A stretch of 34,671 nucleotides of DNA from the NCBI RefSeq assembly GCF_003473295.1, contig NZ_QRMP01000031.1:15750-50420 (forward strand), written 5' to 3'. This document shows positions 15,744 to 25,375 of the stretch, piece by piece. The stretch is from Parabacteroides sp. AM08-6. GTDB lineage: Bacteria; Bacteroidota; Bacteroidia; Bacteroidales; Tannerellaceae. The notes beneath the pieces are model-generated. The model ran no database searches. It was not told the origin of the DNA and was given only the letters and a program-made list of their open reading frames with translations. The translations under genes were made by a program, and so were the position numbers. Each line of letters begins with the position of its first letter. Positions within the stretch are counted from its first letter, which is position 1.

Positions 15744-17748
15744 TGCGTGTATGGTACATGATTTTCAATTTCTCCACGAACACGTTTTTAACTGTCTCCA
15801 CATCCTTAAATGTCAACGGAGCATTTTTCATTAAACCGTCCGCTATCTGGCCATCGATGATTTTGTCTACCAACTGACGGATATTCTCTTCCGTGTGCTC
15901 TTTCAGGCTGCGGGAAGCGGCTTCTACGGAATCGGCCATCATCAGGATGGCTGTTTCTTTCGTGAAGGGGTTCGGGCCGGGATAGGTAAAAGTCTCTTCA
16001 TCTATTTCGCGGTCCGGATACTGGTTTTTGAAAGAGTTATAGAAGTATTTGGCTTTCCCTCGTCCGTGATGGGTGCGGATAAAGTTGATGATTGCATTGG
16101 GCAACATGGCCTTTTCCGCAATCTTCACCCCGTCATTTACATGCTCGATGATAATTTTGGCACTCTGGTCGTAGCTCAATTGGCTGTGCGGATTGACACT
16201 GCCTTGATTTTCCGTGAAGAAAGCCGGATTGGCCATTTTCCCGATATCATGATACATGGCGCCTGTCCGTACCAACTGGGCGTCGGCTCCGATACTGGCG
16301 GCAGCTTCCGACGCGAGGATAGAAACCTGCAGGGAATGCTGGAAAGTACCGGGGGAGGTTTCCGACAACTTTTTCAATATCGGCGTATTGATATTCGACA
16401 GTTCCACAAGCGTGATACTGGATACATAGCCGAATGTTTTTTCCAGCATGTAAACCAATATATAAGTAAACATCAACAAGATGAAGTTAATGCCGAAATA
16501 AAGCATCATCATCCAGTTAATCTTCTTGAAGTCCGCTTCCTGATAGATGGACAAGCTTATGTAGCATAAGGTGTACGAGACAAAAATAAAGAAAGCGCAC
16601 CGGATAAGTTGCGAACGTTCGTATAGCTCTCTCAAACTGAACGTTACCACCATTCCCGCGATAATTTGCAACAGCAGGAATTCATGTGGGAACGGAACCA
16701 TCAATGAACAAATCAGTACAATGATAAGGTGTGTGAATAAGGCGGTTCGTGAGTCGAAAAACGTACGTACCACAATCGGCACAATCGCAAACGGCAGTAT
16801 ATAAACGTTAAACAGTCCGTATGTCACGCATAGCTCCGTCATTATACAGCTCACGAATACACATAAGATAAGGAAAAGCGCATTTCGCCTGTTGTGTAGT
16901 ATTTTGATACGGAACGACCACAGGTAAAGCCAAAAGCAGAAAATGATACCGAAAACCAAGACAAACTGTCCTCCCAGGATAATACTTTGCCGTTGTGTTC
17001 CTCCTGATTTTGCTTCATGCACGATTTTGAGGGAGCGCAATACGTTGAAAGTCTGATTGTCGATAATCTCCCCCCTGTCTACAATCCGCTCTCCTGCCTG
17101 TACCATGCCGTTGGCCAATGGTATGCTATTCAGAATGTCATTCCTGACTTTGTCGGACATATCCTTATCGTATGTCACGTTTTCGGTCAGGTAATTATTT
17201 ATGTCGCACGATTGCAATACGGATTTATCCAGGTACGACGGACAATTGTTGATAATGAACTCATAAGCCGTCTTAATCGTGAAAAAGTCGTTACTGAAAT
17301 GTTGCTGCGCCACATTGTTCTTCAATAAGTTGATACGCGGGAAGTCTCCTTTCTTCAGTTCGTCCATGTCCTGAGTGGAAATGATACCGCTTCTATAAAG
17401 CTTTTGCAAGCTGTTTTCGATATATTGCATGTGGGCCGGATTCGCACGATCTTTCAGCGTATTGCGGTAATCCTCGCGTAACTTGTCTATCTGTGCCGCT
17501 TCGACAGTAGCGTCAAAGCGGTAATATGGTTCGAATTTCTTCAGGGCGCTGTCTTTTTCGGTTTGGACTTCCGCATCGGTTTTATAGATGGGAAAATCGC
17601 TTGGAGCCGTAAGTAATCCGTAACGCCAAGGTTTCCCTTCATAAAACTGGTAACGGAATTTTCCCTCGCGTGGAAAGAAGTAGGCAATCAGCAAAGCTGC
17701 CGCGATAAAAAATACGCTGGGATGTATACTATAGTTCTTTACTTTCAT
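15718..17748 (-). CDS. 7TM-HD family c-di-AMP phosphodiesterase, PgpH-like
   Basis: This is a 676-residue membrane protein. One N-terminal transmembrane helix (SVFFIAAALLIAYFF) precedes an extracytoplasmic 7TMR-HDED domain of about 250 residues. About seven membrane segments follow (roughly 300-470). The cytoplasmic HD domain has His500-Asp501 in YHDIGK, then RTHHGRGKAKYFY, typical of PgpH enzymes that hydrolyse c-di-AMP to pApA. The HD domain holds the metal-binding residues and appears intact. ATG 17748 is chosen. Upstream in-frame starts at 17823 or 17901 would run through the promoter region shared with divergent gltX. It overlaps the convergent phosphatase gene by 26 bp, leaving no room for a terminator between them. 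Confidence 0.93.
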   Translation of the reverse strand: MKVKNYSIHPSVFFIAAALLIAYFFPREGKFRYQFYEGKPWRYGLLTAPSDFPIYKTDAEVQTEKDSALKKFEPYYRFDATVEAAQIDKLREDYRNTLKDRANPAHMQYIENSLQKLYRSGIISTQDMDELKKGDFPRINLLKNNVAQQHFSNDFFTIKTAYEFIINNCPSYLDKSVLQSCDINNYLTENVTYDKDMSDKVRNDILNSIPLANGMVQAGERIVDRGEIIDNQTFNVLRSLKIVHEAKSGGTQRQSIILGGQFVLVFGIIFCFWLYLWSFRIKILHNRRNALFLILCVFVSCIMTELCVTYGLFNVYILPFAIVPIVVRTFFDSRTALFTHLIIVLICSLMVPFPHEFLLLQIIAGMVVTFSLRELYERSQLIRCAFFIFVSYTLCYISLSIYQEADFKKINWMMMLYFGINFILLMFTYILVYMLEKTFGYVSSITLVELSNINTPILKKLSETSPGTFQHSLQVSILASEAAASIGADAQLVRTGAMYHDIGKMANPAFFTENQGSVNPHSQLSYDQSAKIIIEHVNDGVKIAEKAMLPNAIINFIRTHHGRGKAKYFYNSFKNQYPDREIDEETFTYPGPNPFTKETAILMMADSVEAASRSLKEHTEENIRQLVDKIIDGQIADGLMKNAPLTFKDVETVKNVFVEKLKIMYHTRISYPDLKK

Positions 17749-17786
17749 AACTTTCTCATTTAAGGGCGAAATGTACGTAAAAAAGT

Positions 17787-17816
17787 TTAGTAAGAGAAAA
17801 AAAAGGGCTAATTTTG
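17787..17816 (+). promoter_or_regulatory. Promoter of gltX
   Basis: TAATTTTG at 17809-17816 matches the -7 consensus exactly. TTTA lies about 19 bp upstream as a -33-like element. Transcription from about 17823 would leave a short leader before ATG 17845 and an implausibly short one before ATG 17833. The 97-bp region 17749-17844 serves both divergent genes. Confidence 0.6.
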
Positions 17817-17844
17817 CCCGCATTATTATAGAATGGAAAGAATT

Positions 17845-19362
17845 ATGACGCAAAGGAAAGTAAGAGTCCGTTTTGCTCCGAGTCCTACAGGGGCTTTGCA
17901 TATCGGAGGTGTTCGTACAGCTTTATACAATTATTTGTTTGCCAAACAACAAGGTGGAGACATGATTCTCCGTATTGAAGATACCGATTCACAGCGTTTT
18001 GTGCCGGGAGCGGAAGCTTATATTATCGAGGCCCTTACCTGGTTGGGCATCAAATTCGACGAAGGAGTTGGTTTCGGAGGAGATTACGGTCCCTACCGCC
18101 AGAGCGAACGCCGGGAAATATATAAAAAATATGTCGACCAGCTTTTGGATGCCGGTTATGCTTATATCGCTTTCGATACACCTGAGGAACTGGAAGCCAA
18201 ACGCAAGGAAATTCCCAATTTCCAATACGATGCTTCTACCCGTATGCAGATGCGTAACTCGCTAACTCTTCCGGTTGAGGAGGTAAAAGCTCTGATTGAT
18301 GCCGGCAAGCAATATGTTGTCCGGGTAAAGATTGAGCCGGACGAGGATATTCATGTAAATGACCTTATCCGTGGCGAAGTCGTCATCAACTCTTCTATCC
18401 TCGATGATAAAGTATTATACAAGTCGGCCGACCAGTTACCTACTTACCATTTGGCTAATATCGTGGACGACCATCTGATGGAAGTTACGCATGTGATTCG
18501 TGGTGAAGAATGGTTGCCGAGTGCCCCGTTGCATGTCCTTCTGTACCGTTATTTCGGTTGGACCGATACGATGCCGCATTTTGCTCATCTGGCTTTGTTG
18601 TTGAAACCGGAAGGAAACGGCAAACTCAGCAAACGTGACGGCGACCGTTTGGGCTTCCCTGTGTTCCCTCTCGAATGGCACGACCCCAAAAGCGGAGAAA
18701 TCTCTTCCGGCTATCGGGAGAGTGGTTATCTGCCGGAGGCCGTCGTCAATTTCCTGGCCCTGTTAGGTTGGAATCCCGGTAACGACCAGGAGGTGATGAG
18801 CATGGACGAACTTATTCGTTCTTTCGACCTGGGCCGTTGCAGTAAAAGCGGAGCCAAGTTCGATTATGAAAAAGGTAAATGGTTTAATCACCATTATATC
18901 CAGATGATGGACAATAAAGAAGCGGCCGCCCTTTTTATGCCGATACTCGAAAGCCACGGGGTGAAAGCTGAACCGGCTTATGTGGAGAAAGTAGTCGGCA
19001 TGATGAAGGACCGTGTCTCTTTCATTAAAGAATTGTGGGATGTATGCGCCTTCTTCTTTGTCGCTCCGACCGAGTATGACGAAAAGACGCGTAAGAAACG
19101 TTGGAAAGAAGACAGTGCTGTCCAGCTTACCGAACTTATCGAAGTGCTTCGCGAACGTGAACCGTTCGATATTGAAGGAACGGAAGAGGAGGTTAAAGCT
19201 TGGATTGAAAGTAAAGGTTATCACTTGGGAAACATCATGAATGCGACTCGGCTGGCTTTAGTCGGTGAAGGAAAAGGACCTCATATTTTCGATATTACCG
19301 AAGCTCTCGGTAAAGAAGAGTCCATCCGTCGTATCCAGCGAGCTATCGAAATATTAAAATAA
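17845..19362 (+). CDS. gltX: Glutamate--tRNA ligase
   Basis: The 505-residue class I aminoacyl-tRNA synthetase charges tRNA-Glu (such as the gene at 300-372), and in some bacteria also tRNA-Gln. The HIGH-type motif is in [14 protein letters not shown] (residues 9-22) and the KMSKS-type motif is KLSKR at 260-264. The C-terminal anticodon-binding domain is present ([15 protein letters not shown] onward). An ATG four codons upstream at 17833 is also possible. ATG 17845 ([10 protein letters not shown]) fits the family start and the promoter position better. It heads a run with kdtA and the GH92 gene, separated from kdtA by a hairpin-containing 87-bp gap. Confidence 0.97.
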   Translation: MTQRKVRVRFAPSPTGALHIGGVRTALYNYLFAKQQGGDMILRIEDTDSQRFVPGAEAYIIEALTWLGIKFDEGVGFGGDYGPYRQSERREIYKKYVDQLLDAGYAYIAFDTPEELEAKRKEIPNFQYDASTRMQMRNSLTLPVEEVKALIDAGKQYVVRVKIEPDEDIHVNDLIRGEVVINSSILDDKVLYKSADQLPTYHLANIVDDHLMEVTHVIRGEEWLPSAPLHVLLYRYFGWTDTMPHFAHLALLLKPEGNGKLSKRDGDRLGFPVFPLEWHDPKSGEISSGYRESGYLPEAVVNFLALLGWNPGNDQEVMSMDELIRSFDLGRCSKSGAKFDYEKGKWFNHHYIQMMDNKEAAALFMPILESHGVKAEPAYVEKVVGMMKDRVSFIKELWDVCAFFFVAPTEYDEKTRKKRWKEDSAVQLTELIEVLREREPFDIEGTEEEVKAWIESKGYHLGNIMNATRLALVGEGKGPHIFDITEALGKEESIRRIQRAIEILK

Positions 19363-19371
19363 TTGGAAGTT

Positions 19372-19422
19372 GAGAATTGGAATTGAAAGTCGGCTATCAG
19401 CCACCTTTCTTTTTCAATTCTC
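19372..19422 (+). other. Intercistronic hairpin between gltX and kdtA
   Basis: GAGAATTG (19372-19379) pairs perfectly with CAATTCTC (19415-19422). Inside, AAAG/CTTT and GGCT-ATC-AGCC stems give a long stepped hairpin, and AATTGAAA/TTTCAATT offers an alternative register. A T-rich stretch (CTTTTTATTT) follows shortly, so partial termination between the two genes is possible. Confidence 0.65.
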
Positions 19423-19449
19423 TGCTTTTTATTTCTCAATCAATCCGTT

Positions 19450-20688
19450 ATGTACAGTTTACTCATACATTTCTACGCTTTTATCGTCGCAATCATTTCC
19501 CCTTTCCACAAGAAGGCCCGTATGATGCGCCTCGGACAATGGAAAACCAATTCGATTCTCCGGGAAAAGATAGACCGGAAGGCCCGCTATATCTGGTTTC
19601 ACGCTTCCTCTTTAGGTGAATTCGAACAAGGGCGTCCGATGATAGAAAAGATAAAGGCGGAACATCCGGAATATAAAATATTACTTACGTTTTTTTCCCC
19701 TTCCGGTTATGAAGTGCGTAAGAATTATAACGGAGCAGACGTTATCTGTTATCTGCCTTTCGACACTCCTTACCGGGTGAAGAAGTTTCTGAACTTGGCT
19801 AATCCGGCTATTGCCGTATTCATTAAATATGAGTTTTGGGGAAACTATCTGCACGAACTGAAAAAGAGAGGAACGCCGGTCTATATTATTTCCGCCATTT
19901 TCCGTCCCGACCAACTGTTTTTCCAGTGGTTCGGATACCCTTACCGGAAGATGCTTTATTGTTTTAATCATCTTTTTGTGCAAGACCAGCGTTCAGCAAG
20001 TTTATTGGCCGAATATGGCATAACCGATGTGACGGTTGTCGGCGATACCCGCTTCGACCGGGTGCTCGATGTCCGGAATTTGGCTCGCGAATTGCCACCG
20101 GTGGAACGTTTTGTGACAGAGGAAGACGGTAGCCGCCGGCTTACCCTGATTGCCGGAAGTTCCTGGCCGCAGGATGAAGCAATCCTGATACCCTATTTTA
20201 ACGAACATCCGGAGATGAAACTGATTATTGCACCTCACGAGATACACCGTGAACATCTGATGTATATCGAGTCGTTGTTGAAACGTCCGTCCGTCCGCCT
20301 TTCCGAAGTGATTCAGGATAAGAGCCTGATGGCAGGAAAAGACTGTCTGATTGTGGATAGTTTCGGTCTGCTTTCCTCTATTTACCGTTATGGTACGATT
20401 GCTTATATAGGCGGAGGTTTTGGAGCCGGTATTCATAATACATTGGAAGCGGCTGTTTACGGTATCCCTGTCCTGTTCGGTCCCCGTTATCAGAAGTTTA
20501 AGGAGGCCCGCGACCTGATAGCCGTAGGCGGCGGTTTTTCCGTTTCCGACAAACAAGCCTTTTTTAATAAGATGGACGAACTGCTGACTTATCATGAAGT
20601 GCTCGAGGCTTCCGGCGAAAGTGCCGGAAACTTTGTTAGCGGGAATACCGGTGCTACGGAAAAGATACTGAAAGAATTTCCATTATAA
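19450..20688 (+). CDS. waaA: 3-deoxy-D-manno-octulosonic acid (Kdo) transferase
   Basis: This 412-residue GT30 enzyme (KdtA/WaaA) adds Kdo from CMP-Kdo to the lipid A precursor at the inner face of the cytoplasmic membrane. An N-terminal hydrophobic helix (LLIHFYAFIVAIISPF) is the membrane anchor. The catalytic base region HASSLGEFEQGRP contains Glu57. The middle has FIKYEFWGNYLHELKKRGTPVYIISA, and the C-terminal CMP-Kdo site has YIGGGFGAGIHNTLEAAVYGIPVLFGP. All of these are typical of the family, and length is normal. The GH92 gene follows after 9 bp, so they are probably co-transcribed. Confidence 0.96.
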   Translation: MYSLLIHFYAFIVAIISPFHKKARMMRLGQWKTNSILREKIDRKARYIWFHASSLGEFEQGRPMIEKIKAEHPEYKILLTFFSPSGYEVRKNYNGADVICYLPFDTPYRVKKFLNLANPAIAVFIKYEFWGNYLHELKKRGTPVYIISAIFRPDQLFFQWFGYPYRKMLYCFNHLFVQDQRSASLLAEYGITDVTVVGDTRFDRVLDVRNLARELPPVERFVTEEDGSRRLTLIAGSSWPQDEAILIPYFNEHPEMKLIIAPHEIHREHLMYIESLLKRPSVRLSEVIQDKSLMAGKDCLIVDSFGLLSSIYRYGTIAYIGGGFGAGIHNTLEAAVYGIPVLFGPRYQKFKEARDLIAVGGGFSVSDKQAFFNKMDELLTYHEVLEASGESAGNFVSGNTGATEKILKEFPL

Positions 20689-20697
20689 TCAATTTTT

Positions 20698-23019
20698 ATG
20701 AATAACACGAAACTATTATTTACCGCAATCTGTTGTTCTTTCCTGTTAGCCTGCAATCCGCTCGGACAAGAAGAAAAACCGCTTTCCTCGTATGTGAATC
20801 CTTTTATCGGCGCGACGACTAATACCGAAGCAGCCGGAAGTTATCATGGGTTGGGAAAGACTTTTCCCGGAGCCACTGCCCCTTTCGGCATGGTTCAGGT
20901 TAGCCCGAATACCATCACCGGCGGCGACAACGGTTCCGGTTATAGTTACGAGCATACCACAATCGAAGGTTTTGCCTTTACACAAATGTCGGGTGTCGGT
21001 TGGTATGGCGACCTCGGCAACTTTCTGGTGATGCCCACCATCGGCCCTCTTCATACCTTTGCCGGGACAGCCGACAAGCCGGAGGAAGGCTACCGTTCCC
21101 GTTACGACAAGCAATCCGAAAAAGCCTCGGCCGGCTATTATTCCGTTAAGCTGACCGATTACGATATTAAGGTGGAAGCTACAGCTTTGCGACATAGCGG
21201 AATGCTCCGTTTCACCTTCCCCGAAAGCAAAGAGGCCCATATCCAAATAGATTTAGCCCGGCGTGTAGGTGGAACCTCCGTGCTGCAATCGGTCGAGGTG
21301 ATGGACGACCATACCATCCGGGGCTGGATGAAGTGTACCCCCGAAGGCGGCGGATGGGGCAACGGAGATGGCAAAGCCGATTATAACGTTTGTTTCTACG
21401 CCCAATTCTCCAAACCTTTCCGGAGCTATGGAGTCTGGTCGGCCGATATTCCGGACGACTGGGGTCGCAAAAGGGAAGATGTCGAAAGCGAACGTTACCG
21501 CGAAGCCATCCGGAATGCGACAATCCATCCCTCCGTCTCCTCCTTTGAAGGTAAACATATCGGTTTTTATGCCGATTTCGAAACCGAGGCGGGTGAAGAA
21601 ATACTCTTGAAAAGCGGTATCTCTTTTCTCTTTAAGGAAAATGCGGAGAAAAATCTGAATATGGAAATCGAAGACTGGGATTTTGATAAGGCGCATGCAA
21701 CCTGCTGTGACCTTTGGAATAACGCATTGGACAAAGTCAGGATAGAAGGCGGCTCGGACGACGAGAAGGCTATATTCTATACCGCATTGTATCATACGAT
21801 GATAGACCCGCGTATTTGCACGGATGTCAACGGAGCTTATAAAGGGGCGGACAATATAGCACAGGCTGTAATCGAGTTTCAAAAACGAACGATATTCAGC
21901 GGCTGGGATGTTTTCCGCAGCCAGATGCCTTTGCAAACGATTATCAACCCGTCTGTGGTGAACGATATGATTAATTCGCTTATCGATAACGCTTCCCTGA
22001 GTGGCAAAGAATATCTGGAACGTTGGGAATTTATGAACGCCTTCTCCGGCTGCATGCTGGGGAATCCGGCTATCTCCGTCTTGTGCGATGCCTATTCGAA
22101 AGGAATTCGCGGTTACGATGTGAAAAAAGCCTATCAATATGCCTTGAATACCGCCCGTTTGTTCAAGAACGGTCCGGACGGTTATACGCCGGGGGGAACC
22201 GGAATTTCCTATACGTTGGAGTATGCCTATACAGACTGGTGCATGGCGCGCTTGTCCGACTGGCTGGGAAAGGAGGCGGAACGGGATTCTTTCGATATGC
22301 GGTCAAAAACCTACGCAACCCTTTTCGATGCCGATTATGGCTGGTTTCGTCCGCGCGACGAAAAAGGGCAATTTATTCCCCTTCCGGAAAAAGGACGCTT
22401 GGAGGAATGGTACGGTTCTATGGAATGCAATGCTTATCAGCAGGGCTGGTTCGTTCCGCATGATATAGACGGTATGGTAGCTCTGATGGGTGTACGGGAG
22501 AAGGTATTGGCCGATTTGGAAGATATGTTTGAAATGACGCCACGCGATTATTTGTGGAATCCCTATTATAACCATGCGAACGAACCGGTACATCATGTAC
22601 CTTTCCTTTTCAACCGACTGAACGAGCCTTCTCTTACGCAGAAGTGGACGCGCGATATTTGCCGGAATGCTTACCGGAATGCTGTCACAGGCTTGGTCGG
22701 AAATGAGGATGTCGGGCAAATGTCGGCTTGGTACGTCCTGGCGTCTGCCGGCATTTATCCTATTTGTCCGGGTGATTTGCGATATGAAATCACCAGTCCG
22801 GCTTTCAATAAAATAACCTTCAAACTCGACTCGAGGTATGCGAAAGGAGAATCATTCGTCATCGAAGCCCGCGACAACAGTCCCGAAAATATCTACATCC
22901 AAAGCGCGGAGCTAAACGGAGTCCCCTATGATAAATGCTATTTGATGCACACCGACCTGATGGAAGGCGGAACATTGGTATTACAGATGGGACCGAACCC
23001 GTCGGGTTGGGGAAAATAA
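20698..23019 (+). CDS. GH92 family alpha-1,2-mannosidase lipoprotein
   Basis: The 773-residue protein has a lipoprotein signal with lipobox LLAC (Cys19), so it is probably a periplasmic or surface-anchored enzyme. The N-terminal beta-sandwich begins YVNPFIGATTNTEAAGSYHGLGKTFPGA, a GH92 hallmark. The C-terminal (alpha/alpha)6 domain holds the probable catalytic acid Glu576 (GSMECNAYQQGW) and the base region NEDVGQMSAWY with Glu670/Asp671. GH92 enzymes are calcium-dependent inverting exo-mannosidases that act on alpha-mannosides of N-glycans or yeast mannan; the exact linkage cannot be read from sequence. No SusC/SusD pair is nearby, so it is not within a classical polysaccharide utilisation locus here. 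Confidence 0.95.
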   Translation: MNNTKLLFTAICCSFLLACNPLGQEEKPLSSYVNPFIGATTNTEAAGSYHGLGKTFPGATAPFGMVQVSPNTITGGDNGSGYSYEHTTIEGFAFTQMSGVGWYGDLGNFLVMPTIGPLHTFAGTADKPEEGYRSRYDKQSEKASAGYYSVKLTDYDIKVEATALRHSGMLRFTFPESKEAHIQIDLARRVGGTSVLQSVEVMDDHTIRGWMKCTPEGGGWGNGDGKADYNVCFYAQFSKPFRSYGVWSADIPDDWGRKREDVESERYREAIRNATIHPSVSSFEGKHIGFYADFETEAGEEILLKSGISFLFKENAEKNLNMEIEDWDFDKAHATCCDLWNNALDKVRIEGGSDDEKAIFYTALYHTMIDPRICTDVNGAYKGADNIAQAVIEFQKRTIFSGWDVFRSQMPLQTIINPSVVNDMINSLIDNASLSGKEYLERWEFMNAFSGCMLGNPAISVLCDAYSKGIRGYDVKKAYQYALNTARLFKNGPDGYTPGGTGISYTLEYAYTDWCMARLSDWLGKEAERDSFDMRSKTYATLFDADYGWFRPRDEKGQFIPLPEKGRLEEWYGSMECNAYQQGWFVPHDIDGMVALMGVREKVLADLEDMFEMTPRDYLWNPYYNHANEPVHHVPFLFNRLNEPSLTQKWTRDICRNAYRNAVTGLVGNEDVGQMSAWYVLASAGIYPICPGDLRYEITSPAFNKITFKLDSRYAKGESFVIEARDNSPENIYIQSAELNGVPYDKCYLMHTDLMEGGTLVLQMGPNPSGWGK

Positions 23020-23040
23020 ACGAGGAAAACTGATTTCAAA

Positions 23041-23292
23041 AACATCTTTGTGATAAAAGCTTCTACTGTAGGATAAAAGTGCTTTTCGCAGTGAAAAATG
23101 ACTTTTACCGCAGTAGAAGCCTTTTTTTACCATCGCGAAGCCATTTCTACCTCAGTAAAAATCTGTTTTGCCGATGGAAAAGTCGTTTCTACTCAAGTAA
23201 AAACCGTTTTTCCCCTCTTGAAAATGGCTTTTACATGTGTAAAACTTGTTTTTCAACAGTTTTAGCCTATTTATACTTGCGTAGAGAGTTTT
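23041..23292. repeat. Array of about 11 palindromic repeats with 20-22 bp period
   Basis: The 327-bp gap between the GH92 gene and the DUF6261 gene is mostly a degenerate tandem array. Units follow the pattern TTTYTAC-N4-GTARAAA. Equivalent C positions fall at 23108, 23130, 23150, 23171, 23192, 23212, 23234, 23254 and 23276, a mean period of 21.0 bp. The best unit, TTTTACATGTGTAAAA (23229-23244), is a perfect palindrome. Other good units are at about 23144-23161 and 23186-23204. The array ends near 23290, and a weak promoter-like pair (TTTG at 23291, TATCTTGA near 23309) follows before the ATG at 23347. No spacers and no coding potential. Confidence 0.85.
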
Positions 23293-23346
23293 TGTCCGGA
23301 TTATTTGACTATCTTGACAGACATTTTAAACACAAAAAATTATATC

Positions 23347-24147
23347 ATGGGAAACTACAAAAAAATCGATGTTCTAAACCTTGCTCGCATCAACAATGCC
23401 GAATACCTGACATTTATGAACAACGTTTTGAACCTACTTCCACTTTCAAGCGGAGATGAAGAAAACCCGGACGTTTTGTCTCTCTCCGACGACGGATGCC
23501 CGGCTTTGGGCCTGTCGAAAGATTTTCTCGACCTGTATGAAAAAGATTTGTTATTGATGGGGGATGCGGTTGACGAGAGCCGGACTTCGCAGGAAACGGA
23601 ACAGATGGCATTCCACGAGAAAAACAGGGATAGCTTGGTGGTTTATATCACAACCCGGATTTTGCGCGCCGGAACGTTGCCCTTGGAAGCCGAAAGGGAT
23701 GCCGGGAAATGGCTTTATAAAGTAACCAAGCCTTATATCGGTATAGCCCAACTCCCACATGCCCAGGAGACTGCTAAGATTAAAGGTATGCTGTTCGATT
23801 TGAGGAAAGAGGAAAATCTCCCTTATGTTACTACTCTTGGGCTGGATGCTTATTTGCAGGAGTTGGAAAAGGAAAATAATGCCTACGAAACCTTGTCGCA
23901 GCAACGTATTTCCACTCGGGTGGATACGAAAAAAGAGAGTGGGACAGAACTTCGCAAACGTATCGATGGTTATTATGATGACCTGACGATGCTGGCGCAA
24001 TCTTGTAATGTAGTCAACCCGTCAGCGCAGTCGGCCAAATACATAAACGACCTCAATCAGTTAATCAGCGAAACGCAGACAGCCTATAATCAGCGCAAAA
24101 GTTCTTCCAAAAAGTCTGATGATAATGAGAATCCTGATATTCTTTGA
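23347..24147 (+). CDS. DUF6261 family protein, function unknown
   Basis: The 266-residue protein has no signal peptide or membrane segment and appears mostly alpha-helical. It fits the DUF6261 pattern seen in Bacteroidales: an N-terminal KIDVLNLARINNAEYLTFMNN, then LGLSKDFLDLYEKDLLLM, then ETEQMAFHEKNRDSLVVYI, then a central LPYVTTLGLDAYLQELEKENNAYETL. The C-terminus is a low-complexity Ser/Lys/Asp tail (SSSKKSDDNENP). I recognise no catalytic motif. ATG 23347 is preferred over an upstream in-frame start at 23305 because the conserved region begins at once. It is immediately preceded by the longest palindromic repeat array of the window and followed by a strong terminator, so it is a single-gene unit. 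A DNA- or repeat-associated role is only a hypothesis. Confidence 0.85.
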   Translation: MGNYKKIDVLNLARINNAEYLTFMNNVLNLLPLSSGDEENPDVLSLSDDGCPALGLSKDFLDLYEKDLLLMGDAVDESRTSQETEQMAFHEKNRDSLVVYITTRILRAGTLPLEAERDAGKWLYKVTKPYIGIAQLPHAQETAKIKGMLFDLRKEENLPYVTTLGLDAYLQELEKENNAYETLSQQRISTRVDTKKESGTELRKRIDGYYDDLTMLAQSCNVVNPSAQSAKYINDLNQLISETQTAYNQRKSSSKKSDDNENPDIL

Positions 24148-24159
24148 GGAATGAAAAAC

Positions 24160-24195
24160 AAAAAAGCGGGTGTTCTTTGTGTCGCCCGCTTTTTT
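24160..24195. terminator. Bidirectional intrinsic terminator
   Basis: GCGGG (24166-24170) pairs with CCCGC (24185-24189). The stem is extended by A6/T6 on both sides (24160-24165 with 24190-24195), giving U-runs in either direction. It separates the convergent DUF6261 gene and the propeller operon. Confidence 0.9.
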
Positions 24196-24217
24196 ATGGA
24201 TTTTTTCGGATTAATTC

Positions 24218-25375
24218 TTAGTTATAATGAATAATAGATAAGACCGGGGCACTTTTCTCATTCATCTGTTTCAGAAATTCCGGGGCATTCTCTTTCATCT
24301 TGTTTTGCTTTAAATATCCCAGAACGTTCCAACTTGCAATTAAATCTACGACCCATTTTTGAGAGTATGAATGTTTCATACATTGGATGGGCAACCCGTT
24401 GTCGATATTATTCTCGATGCCGTATTTGGCAGAATAATCGATTAGCTTTTTATATAAGCATTTGGACTTTAACGTATGGGTTTTGGTATCGAACATAGCA
24501 AGAGTCAGGTGACTGTAAGTATCGCTATATCCTCTTAGCCAATAAGAGAAAATGAAGTAAAGACATCCTTTGAACTCCCATGCTTGTTGTATGTCGACAT
24601 CACTTTCTATATCCAGGTAATAAGCAGGTTCTATCTTTTCCGGTGTGGCCTTGAAAATGGTTTGATAGGGATTTCCCGGGAAATAAGTAAAGAACAGATA
24701 ATTGTTATTCACATCCTCCATTACAAAAGTTCTACCTCCCCACCAGCAAGCATGTTTTTCTATTTCATCAGGTGTGAGATGAACCGTATCTGTCAACATT
24801 TCTCCTTTTTCGTTGCAAAGGGCTGCGCATGTTTTGGTTGCATAGAAATTATTCCTGCCATACAATGTTAGAAAACATTCGGGGGACAGGGGATACAACT
24901 GGGTGTACGGGGATGCCTTAAGCAGCGTGCGGGAATCTCCCTTCGGATTGCCGGTTTCTTCATCCAGAATAAAAACATTTTCTTTTCCCAAGGCATATAC
25001 TTCTTTTGTGAATTTGTTGTATTGGAAGCTGAACAGATTGAAAGGTTCTTCAATATGTTTTTGAAACTTGCCGGTCCGATTATACACAACAATTCCTTTA
25101 TATTGCGACAAGATGAGGAATATATGATTGTCTGTCAATAAAACATCCTGATATCCGAATATTTCAGGGATAGAATCCAGTTGAACGTACTCGATACTGT
25201 CGGATGGTGAAAACATGAGAATATCATCTTTGCCGGCATCCGAGATAAGTCCGCGTAAATCGATTACCGGGAGATTGGACGGGTATGTTTTAGGCTCTAT
25301 TCTTTTCTTTTCGCTGCACGAAAAAGAAAGTACTATCAATAATAGTATTACCGGGGTTTGATATAAAGGTTTCAT
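24218..25375 (-). CDS. 6-bladed beta-propeller lipoprotein
   Basis: The 385-residue protein has a lipoprotein signal ending LSFSC (Cys20). After a short basic linker comes PVIDLRGLISDAGKDDILMFSPSDSIEYVQLDS, which resembles the start of the BF3164-like/6-bladed propeller lipoproteins of Bacteroidales, followed by repeated strand units (IFLILSQYKGIVVYNRTGKFQKHI). Function unknown; such proteins are thought to be periplasmic or surface-exposed. Its ATG overlaps the stop of the upstream propeller gene by 4 bp (ATGA), so the two are coupled and probably related by duplication. Confidence 0.87.
   Translation of the reverse strand: MKPLYQTPVILLLIVLSFSCSEKKRIEPKTYPSNLPVIDLRGLISDAGKDDILMFSPSDSIEYVQLDSIPEIFGYQDVLLTDNHIFLILSQYKGIVVYNRTGKFQKHIEEPFNLFSFQYNKFTKEVYALGKENVFILDEETGNPKGDSRTLLKASPYTQLYPLSPECFLTLYGRNNFYATKTCAALCNEKGEMLTDTVHLTPDEIEKHACWWGGRTFVMEDVNNNYLFFTYFPGNPYQTIFKATPEKIEPAYYLDIESDVDIQQAWEFKGCLYFIFSYWLRGYSDTYSHLTLAMFDTKTHTLKSKCLYKKLIDYSAKYGIENNIDNGLPIQCMKHSYSQKWVVDLIASWNVLGYLKQNKMKENAPEFLKQMNEKSAPVLSIIHYN

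Noticed and set aside
21253..22137. A 294-codon open frame antisense to the GH92 gene
   Set aside because: Antisense shadow of a clearly recognised GH92 enzyme; no promoter or domain.
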